From assembly GCA_030463445.1 (NCBI GenBank), contig JAQGFW010000567.1, forward strand, positions 1 to 43,724: 43,724 nucleotides of DNA, written 5' to 3'. The notes under the pieces were generated by a model. It was not told the DNA's origin. It searched no databases and was given only the letters and a program-made list of their open reading frames with translations. Made by a program: the position numbers and the translations under genes. This DNA comes from Euplotes aediculatus. Taxonomy: Eukaryota; Ciliophora; Spirotrichea; Euplotida; Euplotidae. Below, in pieces: positions 1 to 8,778 of the stretch (position 1 is its first letter; the number at the start of each line of letters is the position of its first letter).

Positions 1-1
1 C

Positions 2-1069
2 TTTCAGCAAGAAATTCAAGATGCTACGCAGCCCTTTCGATTTTCAAAAGTAGAAGAAAATCGTGCTGTTTTGCCACCTTCTGCTTTTGAAGCAGTAGCC
101 AGAAAAAAACTGCCAAAAGCTCATCTTCACGCCATCAATTACCCAGCAAAAGGGCGTAGTGTAGAGGCTATTTTCTATGGTTTTGACCCTGAACATTATT
201 ATATCATTTATCATAATCCATATACCGCCGAGGTGATTCATGTGCAAAATATGGAAGAAACCTTCTTTCATTGGGTGCTTGATGGGCATTATTATTTGTG
301 GCTAAAACCCGAAATCGGTCAGCCGATAACTTCGTATGCTACCCTGATTTTTGTTTTTATGCTCATTTCAGGAATCGTTCTTTGGTGGCCAAAAAACAAA
401 GCAGCCGCCAAACAACGCTTTTGGTTTCGCTGGAAAGATGCTACGCAGTGGAAACGCAAAAACTACGATTTACATAATATTTTAGGGTTTTATAGTTCTT
501 TTTTGCTGTTAATCATTTCAGTTACGGGCATTTTCTTTGGTATTCAGTGGTTTACTTATCTGATTTATACGGCAACTGGTGGCGAAAAAGACCTTTTGTT
601 CTCTGAGCCTGTTTCACAGAAACCTATTGTTACCAATTTCAAGAAACCAGCAACCGATTTGGTTTGGGAAAAAATGAAAGCCGAACACCCCGATGCACTT
701 TCGCTCGAAGTTCACGCCATTGAATCAGATTCGGCAACAATTGGAGCAAATGTAAACACCCGTGAAGGAGTTTATTGGAGTACCGATTATCGCTATTTCG
801 ACCAATATACTTTGAAAGAAATCTCAGTAAATAATGTTTATGGCCGACTAAAAGATGCTAATACTGCCGATAAATTAATCAGGATGACTTACGATATTCA
901 CACAGGCGGCATTTTGGGTTTTGCAGGAAAAGTACTGGCATTTTTACTTTCAGTAGTAGCCACAAGTTTACCAGTTACAGGATTTTATATTTGGTGGGGA
1001 AGAAGAAAGAAAACATCAAAAACTGACAGAATAACGTCGCAAACACTTCAAAAACAAGCATTTACATGA
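2..1069 (+). CDS. PepSY-associated TM helix membrane protein (5' end outside window)
   Basis: The reading frame is open from the first full codon at base 2, so the true start lies upstream; 355 residues are visible. A TTG at 71 could be read as a start but would cut the periplasmic domain, so I treat the gene as partial. Three hydrophobic segments are seen: one ending GIVLWWP, one around GFYSSFLLLIISVTGIFFG, and one near the C-terminus ending GFYIWWGRRKK. The H-W-V-L-D-G-H-Y-Y-L-W-L stretch just before the first visible helix is typical of PepSY_TM (iron-regulated membrane protein) families. The next gene overlaps by 4 bases (ATGA), so the two are translationally coupled. Members of this family often sit beside TonB receptors for siderophores or heme and are proposed to act in iron release or reduction at the inner membrane. 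That role is inferred from context here. Confidence 0.85.
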   Translation, partial: FQQEIQDATQPFRFSKVEENRAVLPPSAFEAVARKKLPKAHLHAINYPAKGRSVEAIFYGFDPEHYYIIYHNPYTAEVIHVQNMEETFFHWVLDGHYYLWLKPEIGQPITSYATLIFVFMLISGIVLWWPKNKAAAKQRFWFRWKDATQWKRKNYDLHNILGFYSSFLLLIISVTGIFFGIQWFTYLIYTATGGEKDLLFSEPVSQKPIVTNFKKPATDLVWEKMKAEHPDALSLEVHAIESDSATIGANVNTREGVYWSTDYRYFDQYTLKEISVNNVYGRLKDANTADKLIRMTYDIHTGGILGFAGKVLAFLLSVVATSLPVTGFYIWWGRRKKTSKTDRITSQTLQKQAFT

Positions 1070-1770
1070 AAAAAATAAACTTAATAATCGCTATAATCCT
1101 ACTGCCAATGTTGAGCATGGCACACGGTTATTGGCTCGAAGTTATGGGTTCGGGCAAAGTCAATGAAGCTGCTAAGATTCAGATTTTCTTCGGAGAATTT
1201 GAGAATCAGAAACGTGAAACGGGCAAATTGCTTGATAAAATGTCAGAAATAAAAATCTATGTTTTGGATGAAAAAGGCAATAAAACAGAGATTTCGATGA
1301 CCCAAACCAACACACATTGGGAAGGGGTGTTTACGCCCAAAAATGATGGACTTTTTCAGATTATTGGCATTAACGACACTCGTGAAGTTCAAGATTTTAC
1401 AAAACATAATCTCGGAATCGTTCGCCCTGTGCAGTATTTACGCACAACTTATCAAGTAGGAGAAGGGGCGGGCGAACAATCGGTTGCTAATTTGATGGAT
1501 GCTCTGGTGAAGCAAGTTGGCGATAATATCATGATTTCGACGTGGAAAGAAAACCAAGCCTTTGCCAAAACAAAGGTTAGAATTATCAATCCCGAAGGTT
1601 GGATGAAGGAAAAACTTACGAATGAAAATGGCAAAACCCAGACAAAATCTAACATTAAAGGCTTGTATTTGGTCGAACTGGAATATATTGATAAAACTGC
1701 GGGAAATTTTAAAGGAAAAGACTACCAAACAGTGCGTTATCGTTGCGAAACTACGCTAAAAGTACAATAA
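1066..1770 (+). CDS. DUF4198-like periplasmic protein of the iron/heme operon
   Basis: This is a 234-residue protein with a clear signal peptide (residues 1-19, ending SMAHG). The mature start AHGYWLEV matches the A-H-x-[FY]-W-L-E opening of DUF4198 proteins, which are periplasmic beta-rich proteins often found with nickel, cobalt or iron transport genes. It overlaps the preceding PepSY gene by 4 bases and is followed 48 bases later by the TonB receptor, so it belongs to the same operon. The conserved N-terminal His could be a metal ligand, as in related periplasmic metal carriers; this is inference. The protein has no transmembrane helix beyond the signal and no cysteine-rich motif. The family assignment is from memory of the N-terminal motif and the context. 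Confidence 0.75.
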   Translation: MKKINLIIAIILLPMLSMAHGYWLEVMGSGKVNEAAKIQIFFGEFENQKRETGKLLDKMSEIKIYVLDEKGNKTEISMTQTNTHWEGVFTPKNDGLFQIIGINDTREVQDFTKHNLGIVRPVQYLRTTYQVGEGAGEQSVANLMDALVKQVGDNIMISTWKENQAFAKTKVRIINPEGWMKEKLTNENGKTQTKSNIKGLYLVELEYIDKTAGNFKGKDYQTVRYRCETTLKVQ

Positions 1771-1818
1771 AAAAATTTGCTTATTTATATAGAATTAGTC
1801 TAAATAAAAATAGAAAAG

Positions 1819-4095
1819 ATGAAGCTTTTACAACTATTCATGTTGGAAATTCTGCTAAGTTTTTTTGTGGCAAATGCCCAAGAAAACACAGGAGAAATAG
1901 TCGGAACGGTGGCCGATTCACAAGGGAATATTGTGGGGGCATCGGTGATATTGAAAAATACAAAAATTGGAAAAATTACCGAAAAAGATGGAAGTTTTTT
2001 GCTGAAAATTCCTGCTGGAAAATATACTTTACTCATTCAAAGTATTGGTTATCGGTTATTTGAACAAGCCATTGAGGTAAAATTCAATGAAAGGCTTTCG
2101 CTCGGAAAAATTGTACTGGCTGAAAAGAATAACCAGCTTGATGCCGTGGTTGTAACGGGGCAATTTGGCCCACAATCGGTGCGAAATTCGGTGTATCAAG
2201 TTCGTACGATTACCAATGAACAAATCCGACTTCGTGGAGCAACCAATATTCAATCGGTACTAAATACTGAGTTGGGAATGCGTTTTTCAAACGACCTCAC
2301 ACTTGGTACAACTGATGTGCAATTGATGGGAATGTCGGGGCAAAATGTGAAGATTTTACTCGATGGCGTGCCGATGGTTGACCGAGGTTCAACCCGTGAA
2401 AGTTTAGGTCAAATTGATATAAATATCATTGAGCGTATCGAAATTGTCGAAGGGCCGATGTCGGTTACTTACGGTTCTGATGCTTTGGCGGGTGTAATCA
2501 ATATTATTACCAAAAAAGGTGAAACAGAAGCCAATTGGACACTAACTGCCAGATTGCAGGAAGAAACTGCTGGAAATGAGTATCAGGCGTTTAATGGTGG
2601 CGGCGTGCATAATGAGTTTTTGGGGCTTGCTTGGCAGAAAAAAGGTTGGCAATTTTCGGGAAATTTTTCTCGTAATTTCTTTGGTGGCTGGCAAGGTTCA
2701 TTTCCCGAACGCAAAAAAGAATGGATGCCCAAAGAGCAGTATTTGTCAACGGTGGGAGTGGCGTATCGCACTGCCAAACTCAATGCTTGGTATCGGTTCA
2801 ATGGCACAAACGAAACGCTCAAAAGTTTGGGTGATACTTATGTGAGTTCGCAAACCAATAACCTTTCGGCTACCGACCAATTTTATGTTTCTAATCGCTG
2901 GTTTCATCAATTACAAGCCGAATATCAGCTAAATCCTAAAAATAGCATTACGGCGGCAGCATCGTTTACTGATTATAGCCGACAAACGCAAACCACTGAT
3001 ATTGACTTAGTTAGAGAGCGTCGAACCATCAATTTGAGCGGTTCGCAAGATAAATCTATCTTCAAAACTACGTTCGTCAGACTAACGGCTCAACATAAAA
3101 TCTCAAATAAAATTTCGCTCCAACATGGTTTTGAAACAAATCTCAATTCGAGTACGGGCGAGCGGATTCAAGGTTCGCCAAGCATAAACGAGTACGCATA
3201 TTTTGTTTCCTCGGAGTTTAAAATTGGGCAAAAAATCAATATTCGACCAGGCTTGCGTTTCCTCAAAAATTCAGTTTATGATGCTCCGCCCGCTATTCCT
3301 TCTATCAATACAAAATTTATTCTGGCCGATGGTCTCGACCTGCGGTTGGCGTATGCACGAGGTTTTCGTTCGCCCGCATTGCGTGAATTATACTTTACGT
3401 TTTTTGATAGTAGCCACTCAATCAGAGGAAATACCGACCTAAAAGCCGAAAATTCTGATAGTTTCAATGCCTTTTTATCGTATCAAGTTTTTGATAAATC
3501 AAACCTTCGACTCAACACAACTTTGGGCGGATTTTACAACCATTTCAATAATTTGATTTCAATTGGCACTGACCCTGCTGACCCAACGATTTCGACTTAT
3601 TTGAATGTGGATACTTACAAAACTACTGGTTTTACGCTCAATAACACCTTTTTCTTGAAAAACCTGCAAGGAAGTTTGGGTTTCTCGCACATCGGTCGCT
3701 ACAATCGCTTATCAGAAACAGCTGTTTTACCCGATTTCGTTTGGTCGAATGAAGTCAATACAAACCTTCGATATACCTTCCCAAAATCGGCTACGAGCGT
3801 GAGCTTTTTCTACAAATTCACAGGAAAACAACCGAGTTATCAAGCTACAAATACCGAAAATGGTGTAGTTACAAAGTTGGCTGAAATATCAGGTTTTCAT
3901 ACTGCCGATTTGACTATCAATAAAGTATTTTTCAAAAATTACACAATCGCTGGAGGTATCAAAAATCTCTTTAATGTCACCCGAATTCAAAATTCGGCGG
4001 TTAGTTCGGGGGCTGCACATTCGTCGGGTGGAGCAGTACCGATGTCTTACGGAAGGTCATTTTTCTTGGGTCTGACGGCTCAGTTGACAAAATAA
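1819..4095 (+). CDS. TonB-dependent outer-membrane receptor, probably for heme or iron
   Basis: This 758-residue protein has a signal peptide (residues 1-20, ending VANA), a carboxypeptidase-regulatory-like beta domain (about 25-105, with GTVADSQGNIVGASV), a plug (about 115-235, with VKILLDGVPM and the ERIEIVEGP...YGSDALAGVINI signature) and a 22-strand-type barrel to the C-terminus. It ends in an aromatic-rich last strand (SFFLGLTAQLTK). The ATG at 1819 has an A-rich, purine leader (AGAAAAG) and gives the signal peptide directly. The gene lies between a DUF4198/PepSY pair and an HmuY-like lipoprotein. In Bacteroidota an HmuY next to a TonB receptor marks heme uptake (HmuR-HmuY type), so heme is the most likely substrate. 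A siderophore or other iron complex cannot be excluded. Confidence 0.92.
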   Translation: MKLLQLFMLEILLSFFVANAQENTGEIVGTVADSQGNIVGASVILKNTKIGKITEKDGSFLLKIPAGKYTLLIQSIGYRLFEQAIEVKFNERLSLGKIVLAEKNNQLDAVVVTGQFGPQSVRNSVYQVRTITNEQIRLRGATNIQSVLNTELGMRFSNDLTLGTTDVQLMGMSGQNVKILLDGVPMVDRGSTRESLGQIDINIIERIEIVEGPMSVTYGSDALAGVINIITKKGETEANWTLTARLQEETAGNEYQAFNGGGVHNEFLGLAWQKKGWQFSGNFSRNFFGGWQGSFPERKKEWMPKEQYLSTVGVAYRTAKLNAWYRFNGTNETLKSLGDTYVSSQTNNLSATDQFYVSNRWFHQLQAEYQLNPKNSITAAASFTDYSRQTQTTDIDLVRERRTINLSGSQDKSIFKTTFVRLTAQHKISNKISLQHGFETNLNSSTGERIQGSPSINEYAYFVSSEFKIGQKINIRPGLRFLKNSVYDAPPAIPSINTKFILADGLDLRLAYARGFRSPALRELYFTFFDSSHSIRGNTDLKAENSDSFNAFLSYQVFDKSNLRLNTTLGGFYNHFNNLISIGTDPADPTISTYLNVDTYKTTGFTLNNTFFLKNLQGSLGFSHIGRYNRLSETAVLPDFVWSNEVNTNLRYTFPKSATSVSFFYKFTGKQPSYQATNTENGVVTKLAEISGFHTADLTINKVFFKNYTIAGGIKNLFNVTRIQNSAVSSGAAHSSGGAVPMSYGRSFFLGLTAQLTK

Positions 4096-4131
4096 ATTAT
4101 TCAATTAAAAAAAATAACTCTCAAAAATAAA

Positions 4132-5517
4132 ATGAAAAAAATATTCAGTAAAGTGTTAATTATCAGTGGTTTGATGGCTTTTGTAGCCTGTAAGGAAGAA
4201 GTGGCTTTACCCGATAATTTAGCCAGTTTTGCCACGACTCAACAAGGACTTGATGCCGAAGAAGCCAGCATTCAGATTACGCTCACCCGTGCAACTGATG
4301 TGGCTATTCCTGTGAGCATTCAACTTACGCCCGCACTTGTAGCTTATGACAAAGAATTTACGACCGAACCTGCCGCCGTAAATAATGTAATTTCGGCCAC
4401 GATTCCAGTTGGAGCTTCGGGCGTAACAATTAAAGTAAAAAAGAAAGCCAATGTTTTCTTGAATGGAGATGAAAGTATCAGCTTGAAAATGACTTCAGTC
4501 GGAACGCCAGTTTTGCTGGGTCTGACAACCGAGATGAAGTTAAGTTTTGCCGCTATTACTTCGGCAGGAAGTAAATTAACACTCGAAGGAAAAACAACAG
4601 AATCGAACTATGCCAACAATGTCTATGCCGATTTAAGTGCCAATGCTGCGACACTTTCGGCCAGAAAAAGCTGGAATCTGGGCTTTTATCACGGTGGGCA
4701 GTTTAGAGTTATTCTCAATCACAGCTATCAATCTTCGGCGGCAGCAACTGCCAAAACCGATATTTCGGCTGTTACTTTGGCTGATACAGCTTCCGTTCCC
4801 AACCTCAATTTTGCCCCAGGCGGTGAAGGTACACTCGCACTTTGCGATTATTGGGATGGAGATTTAAGCAAAACTGCCATCGCTGAAATTTCGGCAAATG
4901 ATGCTGAAAATAAGGTCTATTTAGTAAGTTTTGAAGGCAGTAAAGCCAAAAATCAGTGGTATAAAGTAAAAATTAATCGCAATGGCGAAGGTTATAAAGT
5001 CCAATTTGCTCGAATCGGAGAAACCACCATTCAGACCGTTGATGTACCTAAAAATGCTGATTTTAATTTTTCATTCTTATCGCTCGAAACTGCCAAAATA
5101 GTATCGGCCGAACCTCGAAAATTAAGTTGGGATATTCAGTGGGGATATAGCACATCCAATGCTGGAACTGTTCCAGCTACGCCTTATTGGTTTCAAGATT
5201 TTGTTTCGCTCAATTATACCGCAGGTGCAGAAGCTGCCGAAGTGCTAACTTCGACTGTAACCTACGAAGCATTTGCCGAAGCCAACATTGCTACTCAAAC
5301 TTTCCTCAAAACTCGTGATGCCATCGGCAGCAAATGGCGTTCGACTGCCCCAGGAACTACTGCTGGAATCAGAAAAGACCGTTTTTATGTCGTGAAAGAC
5401 CCATCGGGTAATATTTATAAACTACGTTTTGTAAGCATGGGCTTGGCGAGCGATGGCGGCGAACGTGGCAAACCTGTAATTGAATATGCTTTAGTAAAGA
5501 AAAATAAAATCTTATAG
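4132..5517 (+). CDS. HmuY-family heme-binding-like surface lipoprotein
   Basis: This is a 461-residue lipoprotein: the signal peptide ends in the lipobox FVAC with Cys20 as the lipidation site, followed by K-E-E. Residues about 25-125 form a beta-sandwich-like segment (ASIQITLTRA...VPVSIQL style, Calx-beta or BACON-like). Residues about 140-450 fit the HmuY domain, with the W-[ND]-L-x-F-Y-x-G-G-x-[FI]-R-V-x-L-N core near residue 175. HmuY proteins are hemophore-like and pass heme to their TonB receptor. In Porphyromonas two His coordinate the heme; I could not assign the equivalent ligands here, and the protein is longer than HmuY because of the extra N-terminal domain. It starts 36 bases after the receptor gene and ends 2 bases before the next gene, so all belong to one operon. 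Confidence 0.8.
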   Translation: MKKIFSKVLIISGLMAFVACKEEVALPDNLASFATTQQGLDAEEASIQITLTRATDVAIPVSIQLTPALVAYDKEFTTEPAAVNNVISATIPVGASGVTIKVKKKANVFLNGDESISLKMTSVGTPVLLGLTTEMKLSFAAITSAGSKLTLEGKTTESNYANNVYADLSANAATLSARKSWNLGFYHGGQFRVILNHSYQSSAAATAKTDISAVTLADTASVPNLNFAPGGEGTLALCDYWDGDLSKTAIAEISANDAENKVYLVSFEGSKAKNQWYKVKINRNGEGYKVQFARIGETTIQTVDVPKNADFNFSFLSLETAKIVSAEPRKLSWDIQWGYSTSNAGTVPATPYWFQDFVSLNYTAGAEAAEVLTSTVTYEAFAEANIATQTFLKTRDAIGSKWRSTAPGTTAGIRKDRFYVVKDPSGNIYKLRFVSMGLASDGGERGKPVIEYALVKKNKIL

Positions 5518-5519
5518 CT

Positions 5520-5864
5520 ATGTGTCAAAATGCAAGCCTTGAAATACTTAGTAGCTCGCCGAATGGCTACATCGGCAAGTGCGGAGGATGCCAGAAAATC
5601 AATGTGGTTTTTGAGAATATTTTCATTTTGTTGGAAGAAAACGAACTGAAATCAATCGGCAGAATCATCGACGAAAGTTATGGAATTTGGATGCTTGAAA
5701 CCTACATTGGAAAGGGTAAAAAAATAACCATGCAAACGCCTTTACCCAATTTATATTTTGCTTTTACGGTCGAAGAATACGAAGAACTCAAACGCCTCAT
5801 CAATGAAGCAATGCTAATTATTGATGCCCGAAATATTTTGAAACAACCCTTTTGTCAGAATTAA
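5520..5864 (+). CDS. small DUF6686-like cytoplasmic protein with a CGGC motif
   Basis: This 114-residue protein has no signal peptide or membrane segment. The N-terminal part holds Cys2 and a C-G-G-C pair (about residues 21-24) followed by a V/F-rich strand; the rest is mixed helix and strand. The start ATG lies 2 bases after the HmuY stop codon, which implies coupled translation. It resembles the small family I know as DUF6686, which accompanies HmuY/TonB loci in Bacteroidota; the family number is recalled, not checked. A CxxC pair plus a third Cys could bind a metal or serve as a redox site. Its function is unknown. Confidence 0.65.
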   Translation: MCQNASLEILSSSPNGYIGKCGGCQKINVVFENIFILLEENELKSIGRIIDESYGIWMLETYIGKGKKITMQTPLPNLYFAFTVEEYEELKRLINEAMLIIDARNILKQPFCQN

Positions 5865-5891
5865 CAAACACATATTTAACCAATTATTTCA

Positions 5892-6812
5892 ATGAAAAAG
5901 AAAATCTTAATGTTGCTATTTAGTGGCTTATTATCAGTTACTTATGCCCAAAAATCAGAAGATATTAAAGCAATTAAAGCTCAATGTGGCTGCCACGATG
6001 TCGATTTTTCGTATGCCGAAACTTTCTCTCCAAACAAAGAATATAAGTTTAAAGACCGCTATTTGGCAGGTGGAACAGAGTATGTTTTTGTGGTCGAAGA
6101 ATCGAAAGATAAGATTGTGATTCAGCACCTTTTGGCTATCGGCGATACAATGGTGGTGAAACACTGGCGTGAAGATTGGACTTACGAAGACACAAATCTT
6201 TTGAGTTTTTATAAAGACCGTCAGTGGAAATACAGTAGCGTGCCGAAAGAGAAAGTAAAAAAAGCATGGACACAAAAAGTCTATGAAGTAGATGATGCAC
6301 CACGCTACGAAGGCATCGCTCAATGGTCGCACGTCAACGGCAAGCACCTCTGGGAAAGTAAGGTTGACGCTCCGCTTCCACGCCGAGAATACACCAAACG
6401 CCAAGATTATAACGTAATGAAGCGTGGAAACCGCATTTATGTAACCGATTATGGCTATCTGCATGAGCAAGACAATGATAAAATCTTACGAAAAGATGAT
6501 AAAGATGTGCTCATTGCCCAAGAGAAAGGCTTGAATGATTATCGCCGAACAGTTGAAAAAAAATGTGAAGTAACCGAAAAATGGTGGGCCGAAAACGGAG
6601 CTTTTTGGAATGATGTACGAGCAGCTTGGCAAGAGGTTTTTGATAAACATAAAAGCATCACCATCAAGCAGTTTGTCCGTGGAAAAATGATTGATGAAGA
6701 GTTTAAAGCAATCAAAAAAGAAAAGAATACCTCAGAAGTAAACCGCCAAAAATTACGTGAAGTCTTGACCAAATTTGTAGTCTATGAAGGCGATTTAGTC
6801 GGAAAAAATTAA
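5892..6812 (+). CDS. secreted DUF6607-like protein
   Basis: This 306-residue protein has a signal peptide (residues 1-19, ending VTYAQ). The mature N-terminus holds a C-G-C-H motif (about residues 31-34), then a W/Y/D-rich beta region (AGGTEYVFVVEE, KHWREDWTYED, WSHVNGKHLWES, RQDYNVMKRGNRI) and a helical C-terminal part rich in charged residues. This matches the family I recall as DUF6607. It is the last gene before a terminator and follows the DUF6686-like gene by 27 bases. CGCH resembles a short metal or heme ligand set but is not a canonical CxxCH. The operon context suggests a role in heme or iron handling in the periplasm or at the surface; the biochemical role is unknown. Confidence 0.7.
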   Translation: MKKKILMLLFSGLLSVTYAQKSEDIKAIKAQCGCHDVDFSYAETFSPNKEYKFKDRYLAGGTEYVFVVEESKDKIVIQHLLAIGDTMVVKHWREDWTYEDTNLLSFYKDRQWKYSSVPKEKVKKAWTQKVYEVDDAPRYEGIAQWSHVNGKHLWESKVDAPLPRREYTKRQDYNVMKRGNRIYVTDYGYLHEQDNDKILRKDDKDVLIAQEKGLNDYRRTVEKKCEVTEKWWAENGAFWNDVRAAWQEVFDKHKSITIKQFVRGKMIDEEFKAIKKEKNTSEVNRQKLREVLTKFVVYEGDLVGKN

Positions 6813-6822
6813 TATCTATTTT

Positions 6823-6850
6823 ACCCGTTGTCATAGGGCAACGGGTTTTA
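6823..6850 (+). terminator. rho-independent terminator after the heme operon
   Basis: An 8-bp perfect stem (ACCCGTTG with CAACGGGT) around an 8-base loop is followed by TTTTA. It starts 10 bases after the DUF6607-like stop codon and ends just before fur, so it separates the heme operon from the regulator. Confidence 0.75.
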
Positions 6851-6879
6851 CTTTATTGATAATCAGAAAATTAACGAAT

Positions 6880-7356
6880 ATGATAAGCAATGCTAAAAAC
6901 GATTTTCAGAAAGCAAAAGCCATATTAGATACTCGAATAGAAGAATTAGGCTTACGCAAAACTGTAGAAAGGTATAAGATTTTGGAGGAGATTTATGCCC
7001 GAGATGACCACTTCGAGGCAGAAGAACTATACGATGACCTAAAAGAAAAGAATTTTTCGGTTAGTAAGGCTACGGTTTACAATAGCTTAGAATTATTGGT
7101 AGATTTGGGACTAATCATCCGCCATCAATTTGGCAATACACACGCCGCTCGTTATGAAAGAGCTTTTGGGCGTAAGCAACATAGCCATTTGATTTGTATT
7201 AATTGTAATCGGGTTTTAGAATTCTGCGACCCTCGGATTCAGACAATCCAAAACTCAATCGCAGAATTCTACCAATCTAATATCATTGAGCATTCATTGA
7301 TTCTTTACGGGCAGTGCCAAAAAGATGAATGTAAACATCGCCCCGAAAATCAATAG
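6880..7356 (+). CDS. Fur-family ferric uptake regulator
   Basis: This 158-residue protein has the two-part Fur layout: an N-terminal winged helix (residues about 10-85, with the recognition-helix segment VSKATVYNSLELL) and a C-terminal dimer domain. Metal-site residues are visible: His101 and His103 (H-S-H-L-I-C), Cys106xxCys109, and a C-terminal pair Cys146-x4-Cys151 that would make a structural zinc site. I chose the ATG at 6880 rather than the TTG at 6856, because the TTG falls at the foot of the upstream terminator. Fur proteins repress iron-uptake genes when iron is plentiful, and the heme operon directly upstream is an obvious target. A PerR or Zur role cannot be excluded from sequence alone. 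The gene converges with the next one with a single base between stop codons. Confidence 0.88.
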   Translation: MISNAKNDFQKAKAILDTRIEELGLRKTVERYKILEEIYARDDHFEAEELYDDLKEKNFSVSKATVYNSLELLVDLGLIIRHQFGNTHAARYERAFGRKQHSHLICINCNRVLEFCDPRIQTIQNSIAEFYQSNIIEHSLILYGQCQKDECKHRPENQ

Positions 7357-7357
7357 A

Positions 7358-8680
7358 TTATTTGATTCGTTTACCGTTTTTGATAACCATATCAACCCTT
7401 TGCAACAAGTTAATATAACGTAAAACATCGCCCTTAACGGCAATAATATCGGCATATTTACCCTCAGAAATTGTACCTACTTTATCATCAACCCCCTGAA
7501 AAACCGCAGGCCAATAGGTAGCAGATTTGATGGCAAGTAGCGGGTCAATACCCATTTCTCTAACCCAAATATCAAGTTCATTCCAAGTGCTTTGGCTGTG
7601 AAACTTCATCGGAATCCCGCTATCAGTACCAATCAGCATCACAACCCCTGCATTCTTCAATTGGTTAAGTTTGGTCTTCAAAGTAGGTTTACGATAAGGC
7701 GTAACCTGAAAATACGATAATCGAGAAGGGTATTTTAGACTTTGTTGAATATCACGGATAATGCTATCGGGTAAGCCAACGTGCCAAGATGGGTCATCTA
7801 ATTTTTCGGGATTATCGCGGATATAATCATAATTAAAAAGCCCCTCGATGGTCGGTGTCCAGAAAAGTTTCGTATTAGAATTAGCCGTGCGTTCTTTAAT
7901 CATTTCCATAACATCTTCTGGATACTCAGGAGCCATTGCCAAGCCAGTATGTTCAAAATTATCAATACCAGCTTTTAATCCACGACGGATTTCTTCGGGG
8001 CGGTGGCTGTGAGCTACCACTTTTAGCTTTTGTTTGTGAGCTTCATCCACAATCGCCATCACTTCATCCATCGTCATTTGGTCTTGGTCAATCAATTTTA
8101 CACAATCAACCCCCGCCTTTGCGATTTTCTGTACTTTGGCTCTTGCATCGGCTACGCCATTAACACCCCAACGAAACGCTTCAGTACCTGGGTAAGGAGC
8201 ATGTTGCAAAAACGGCCCCGACATATACATTGTTGGTCCGTCGATGAAGCCTTTGTTGATGCTATCACGTACTGCAATCGAGGCTTCGAGCGGAGCCCCC
8301 AAATCTCTGGCACTGGTTACTCCCGCCAACAAAAGTTGCTTTGCCGAAGACGGCATAATGATTTTGCGGAGGCTACCGAGGTAGGTTTTGTCCCAATGGG
8401 TGTAGTCAGAGTGTCCGTTTATCATCAAATGTACGTGCATATCCCACAAACCCGGCAAAACCGACATACCTTCGGTACTAATGATTTCGGCATCTTTCGG
8501 AATCTCAATGTTGCCAACTGTACCAATTTTAGTGATTTTATTGCCTTCGATGATGATAACACTGTTTTCGAGCGGTTCGCCGCCGAAGCCGTCAATCATG
8601 GTGCCGCCGACCAAGGCTTTTTTGTTTTGGGCAAATAGAATCGTTGAAACAAAACTGAGGAGGATTGTTAGTTTTTTCAT
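7358..8680 (-). CDS. secreted metal-dependent amidohydrolase
   Basis: This 440-residue protein has a signal peptide (residues 1-17, ending ILFAQ). The amidohydrolase/imidazolonepropionase-like fold is shown by the N-terminal strand VGGTMIDGFGG, the metal motif D-M-H-V-H (His82, His84), a possible carboxylated-Lys region (VDCVKLIDQD), further His ligands in VVAHSHRPEE and DNFEHTG, the catalytic Asp in IGTDSG, and the C-terminal G-K-Y-A-D-I-I strand. The family hydrolyses cyclic amides, dipeptides (prolidase-like) or related substrates; the substrate cannot be told here. The ATG at 8680 is preferred over one at 8710 because it places the signal peptide at the N-terminus and because a promoter-like -7 element lies at 8708-8715. 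The stop lies 1 base from the stop of the convergent fur gene. Confidence 0.87.
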   Translation of the reverse strand: MKKLTILLSFVSTILFAQNKKALVGGTMIDGFGGEPLENSVIIIEGNKITKIGTVGNIEIPKDAEIISTEGMSVLPGLWDMHVHLMINGHSDYTHWDKTYLGSLRKIIMPSSAKQLLLAGVTSARDLGAPLEASIAVRDSINKGFIDGPTMYMSGPFLQHAPYPGTEAFRWGVNGVADARAKVQKIAKAGVDCVKLIDQDQMTMDEVMAIVDEAHKQKLKVVAHSHRPEEIRRGLKAGIDNFEHTGLAMAPEYPEDVMEMIKERTANSNTKLFWTPTIEGLFNYDYIRDNPEKLDDPSWHVGLPDSIIRDIQQSLKYPSRLSYFQVTPYRKPTLKTKLNQLKNAGVVMLIGTDSGIPMKFHSQSTWNELDIWVREMGIDPLLAIKSATYWPAVFQGVDDKVGTISEGKYADIIAVKGDVLRYINLLQRVDMVIKNGKRIK

Positions 8681-8707
8681 GAAGTGAAGTTTAGGTGTTA
8701 GAATTAA

Positions 8708-8738
8708 CAAATTTATTTATAGTGTTTTGCAATAGAAA
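8708..8738 (-). promoter_or_regulatory. probable promoter of the amidohydrolase gene
   Basis: On the minus strand TTTC (8735-8738) is followed by 19 bases and then TAAATTTG (8708-8715). This fits the Bacteroidota pattern TTTG-N19-TAnnTTTG with one mismatch in the -33 box. It would give a leader of about 20 bases. Confidence 0.5.
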
Positions 8739-8778
8739 GGTTTTAGGGGATTTTTTGTGAATACTCAGAGATTTGTAT

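Noticed and set aside
1743-2063. 106-residue open frame overlapping the start of the TonB receptor gene
   Set aside because: It lies in another frame of a clear receptor gene, has a biased Lys/Arg/Asn composition and no family features.
5955-6470. 171-residue open frame on the minus strand inside the DUF6607-like gene
   Set aside because: It is antisense to a well-supported secreted protein and its residues look like a reverse translation shadow.
6856-6879. TTG at 6856 as the start of fur
   Set aside because: It is next to the terminator T run and adds eight residues not typical of Fur; the ATG at 6880 is more likely.
8030-8638. 202-residue open frame on the plus strand inside the amidohydrolase gene
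   Set aside because: The minus-strand gene has a full amidohydrolase motif set; this frame has no motif or start context.
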